DNA from: Solen grandis | Lineage: Eukaryota > Mollusca > Bivalvia > Adapedonta > Solenidae | NCBI GenBank assembly: GCA_021229015.1 | Contig: CM037777.1 | Coordinates: 51,098,443-51,162,442, forward strand | Direction: 5' to 3' | Length of the DNA: 64,000 nucleotides | Shown here: one piece after another, positions 61,340 to 64,000 of the stretch | Numbering within the stretch: position 1 is the first letter of the stretch | Layout: every line of letters begins with the position of its first letter | Position numbers and translations under genes: made by a program | The notes under the pieces: model-generated | Told to the model about the DNA's origin: nothing | The model's input: only the letters and a program-made list of their open reading frames with translations | The model's database searches: none

Positions 61340-62110
61340 CAAGTCATCAGAAAATGCATCATTAGATATACATGTTACCAGAATTCCCGACGTCAGATTA
61401 ATTAACACCAAAATTAACACAAGTTCAAATACGGAAAATCAGGATAAGTCACCAAAACATTGATCATCAGATAAACAGTTTACCGAAAAACTCATCATAA
61501 GATGAACAAATTACCAGAAAACTCATCATTAGAGAAACAAATTACTAGAAAACTCATCATGAGAGAAACAAATTACCGGAAAACTCATCATTAGAGAAAC
61601 AAATTACCGGAAGAAACAAATTACCGGAAAACTTATCATTAGAGAAACAAATTACTAGAAAACTCATCAATAGAGAAACAAATTACTAGAAAACTCATCA
61701 TTAGATAAACAAATTACTAGAAAACTCATCATTAGAGAAACAAATTACTAGAAAACAATATCAGATTAACAATGTTCTGGAAAACTCATCACCTGAAGTT
61801 AAAAAAAAATCCCGGAAAATTCCATATCATATAAATATATGTATATATTTGGAATATTTTTATGCTGATTATCAAAAACAGTTAAGTTATATCCTACATC
61901 TTATCAATAACAGATAACAATAACAATAACAGAACATTGGGTTATAGGGGGAATTTCACCATTATATTACGTAAAAGAATCCCCGAGAAATCCAATATCA
62001 GATTAACAAACTACTAGGAAATTCGCCATTACATTAGCATGAAAAATCATGGAAATTGAATTTAAATTAACAAATAATTAGGAAATACATCATCCGCTTA
62101 ACGAAATACT
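61340..62110. repeat. Degenerate 31-bp tandem repeat
   Basis: The core at about 61480-61770 has eight or more AAACTCATCATTAGAGAAAC AAATTACTAGA units. Flanking sequence on both sides shows progressively worn relatives (ACTCATCAC, ATTAACAAA, CCGGAAAA). Confidence 0.8.
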
Positions 62111-62239
62111 GGAAATTTCAAAAGCACATTGACAAAATAGTTCCAGATAAAATAGAACCAGATAAAAAAGGAAATGTCGCAGAATTCGATCAATATAATT
62201 TTAAAATTTTTTTAATTTCCTTTAAAAAATTTTATAAGC

Positions 62240-62470
62240 GCTTGAATATTCAATACTGGAACATAATTAATTTTCGTTGTCATTAATTTTCGTTGATTAT
62301 ATACCTAAGGAAATTTTGCTTGTACATTTATTCGTGGATCTTTGTTCTAGAAAACACGAGGTCTATATGAAAGACAAGTTTTCGTGGGGATTAATATTCG
62401 TGATAAAACCCTCCACGAAATCGACGAAAATAAGTGTCCCACGAAAAGTAATGATTTCACAGTATCGTAG
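62240..62470. repeat. Dispersed repeat with repeated TTTTCGTGG motifs
   Basis: AATTTTCGTTG, ATTCGTGGATC, GTTTTCGTGGGGATTAATAT and inverted forms (CCACGAAATCGACGAAAAT) alternate. A shorter relative lies at about 62875-62945. Confidence 0.5.
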
Positions 62471-63968
62471 GTGCGCAAAAGTGTACCTTCACACACACCC
62501 TCTCTCTCACAAATACTTCCGTCACTTCATCCATATAATATTTTCATGAAAAATTCATCAATGTAAACAATCAGATAGTTAAATAATATGACCATGTAAA
62601 TCAATTAAATCGATGTACATGACGACATAACTCATTCAGATCAATAAACATGACAATGTTAATCTCTTTTTCTGTGAACGTTTTAATTAAATGCGAATAG
62701 AGTTGTCAGTTAGAGGATTTCAGATCGATTGTATACAATTTCCCACCTAACTTTCGTCAGGGAGACTGAATAGATTGGTCAATTAGAGAACTTATATTTC
62801 CTTTCTACGTACATGTGTTTAGACAGGGGCATAAGTCTATAACTCAAAAGCTATTTACTACAGTAAATATAATGTAGAATCATTAATTTTCGTAGGAGAC
62901 GAATGTTCGTCTATTTCGTGGGTGGCTTTATTCATGAATATTAGTGACCTAGGGCTCAAAATTAATACTCGCATTTCGGCAAAATGCAAGTAGAAAATGA
63001 AGTTTGCGAGTTATGTTTTAAACCACTAGCATTTTTTTGCGAGTGAAAATTTTGGCTTAAGCATTTTCTTAAACATATCTGAATGAGGTAATTTCAATAA
63101 GATAATCAATAACATAATCAAAACTGAACAATCCTAGAAAATTTTTAATATCAAAAACGAAATTGTTGTATGACTTGTATAAAACGCGGGTCCAGTCGTC
63201 GACAACAGTACACAACACACGGACACATATGTTAATTATTATTTCCCCTGATGAATTAATACTTGATGTCGCTTTATTTTCTAATTATGATTCTTATTAT
63301 TAAAGTTTAAAATTGTAACATTGATTGACAGAAATAGTGGTAACTAAGTACTCCCATGTAGAGTTAGTAATTCCTGAAATATCTAAATCAAATGCATTAT
63401 CTACCAAGTCAGTGTGAAATTGCATGATTAGAGTTACAAAATTGAACAATAGTCGTACATTATTTTTAAGCAAGCTGTCGTCTAAACACAACAAACACAC
63501 TACCGTAACATTTCTATCGATTAAAAGTATTCAGAACAATATCTATGACCATATAAATCTAGATTCTTTTTTATATTTTAATTAAATGCGCGTCCGATGC
63601 ATTAATTATTAAACACAAATGAAAACCTATTATGGCAAATCTATGGCGAAAACTGCATTAATGAATACACAATTAATTTTACAAAAACTGGCATAACCTA
63701 ACGTGTTTTAATGTGATTGGAACACCAATTAATGCCAACATTTTGATGTTTATGTGGCAATTCTGTTTCTATTATGCATCTGTACTTGTCGGCACAACCT
63801 TACTTTAATAATAAATACAGTAACGAGACTTCAATTTGGAATCAACATTTTCGTCCCATTGTGATATATATGGATACTTATTGCCTTCCTTTTTGCGTCA
63901 AGTACTGCTTTAACAGAGGAACTTTCGAGTGTGTACATTTTCTATTAAGTAGTATGAACGTATTATAG
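62471..63968. other. No gene seen
   Basis: AT-rich. The small open frames on both strands lack domain or splice evidence. Confidence 0.4.
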
Positions 63969-64000
63969 AAAGTTTGTTGGATTAACGTCCCACAGTGAAT
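63969..64000 (-). repeat. SINE tail, cut by window end
   Basis: GTTGGATTAACGTCCCACAG is the reverse of the GTGGGACGTTAA tail seen at 35145-35165. Confidence 0.45.

Overview
This window is animal nuclear DNA, most likely from a bivalve mollusc. The genes are split by introns with GT/AG borders. The background is AT-rich and crowded with tRNA-derived SINEs whose tails end in GACGTTAAAC-like motifs, hairpin MITEs, internally duplicated DNA repeats, two large tandem arrays and many homopolymer runs. I recognise this repeat style as molluscan; that is family-level recognition, not a database match. Three 100-N scaffold gaps lie at 12594-12693, 41405-41504 and 53492-53591. The stretch between the last two shows many single-base indels, as in poorly polished sequence.

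Four host genes could be assembled exon by exon. (1) Plus strand, 1239-3997: the C-terminal part of a mitochondria-eating protein (Mieap/SPATA18 family). (2) Minus strand, 9711-5305, convergent with the first: four exons of an SLC16-type (monocarboxylate transporter-like) MFS carrier; the first coding exon was not found. (3) Minus strand, 51363-49578: two exons of a GPX7-like thioredoxin-fold peroxidase, each with a one-base frame break. (4) Minus strand, 61214-54095: six exons of a secreted or extracellular agrin-like protein with follistatin/EGF-like and Kazal modules plus a lustrin-type cysteine module. Exon phases are compatible across nearly all junctions and are the main support for these models. 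The genes show no sign of working as one pathway.

Mobile DNA dominates the rest. A 1931-bp Mutator-like (MULE) transposon at 32377-34307 carries a broken FLYWCH-MULE transposase, near-perfect terminal inverted repeats and an 8-bp target duplication. It sits inside a dispersed repeat whose unoccupied copy lies at about 19.54-19.69 kb. A LINE ORF1 fragment with zinc knuckles runs into the second gap (40932-41404). A 91-bp tandem array (23.2-24.4 kb) has grown inside a SINE-like element, and a 37-bp minisatellite occupies 28.65-31.43 kb. A family of about 235-bp hairpin MITEs is concentrated around the GPX7-like gene.

Layout: 0-4 kb Mieap; 5-9.7 kb SLC16; 9.7-28.6 kb intergenic repeats; 28.6-31.4 kb minisatellite; 32.4-34.3 kb MULE; 34.3-41.4 kb repeats and LINE; 41.5-53.5 kb low-quality contig with the GPX7-like gene and MITEs; 54-61.2 kb Kazal gene; 61.2-64 kb degenerate tandem repeats. 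I found no clear evidence for a wholly new biological system. The most informative items are the MULE insertion with its empty site and the SINE-born tandem array.
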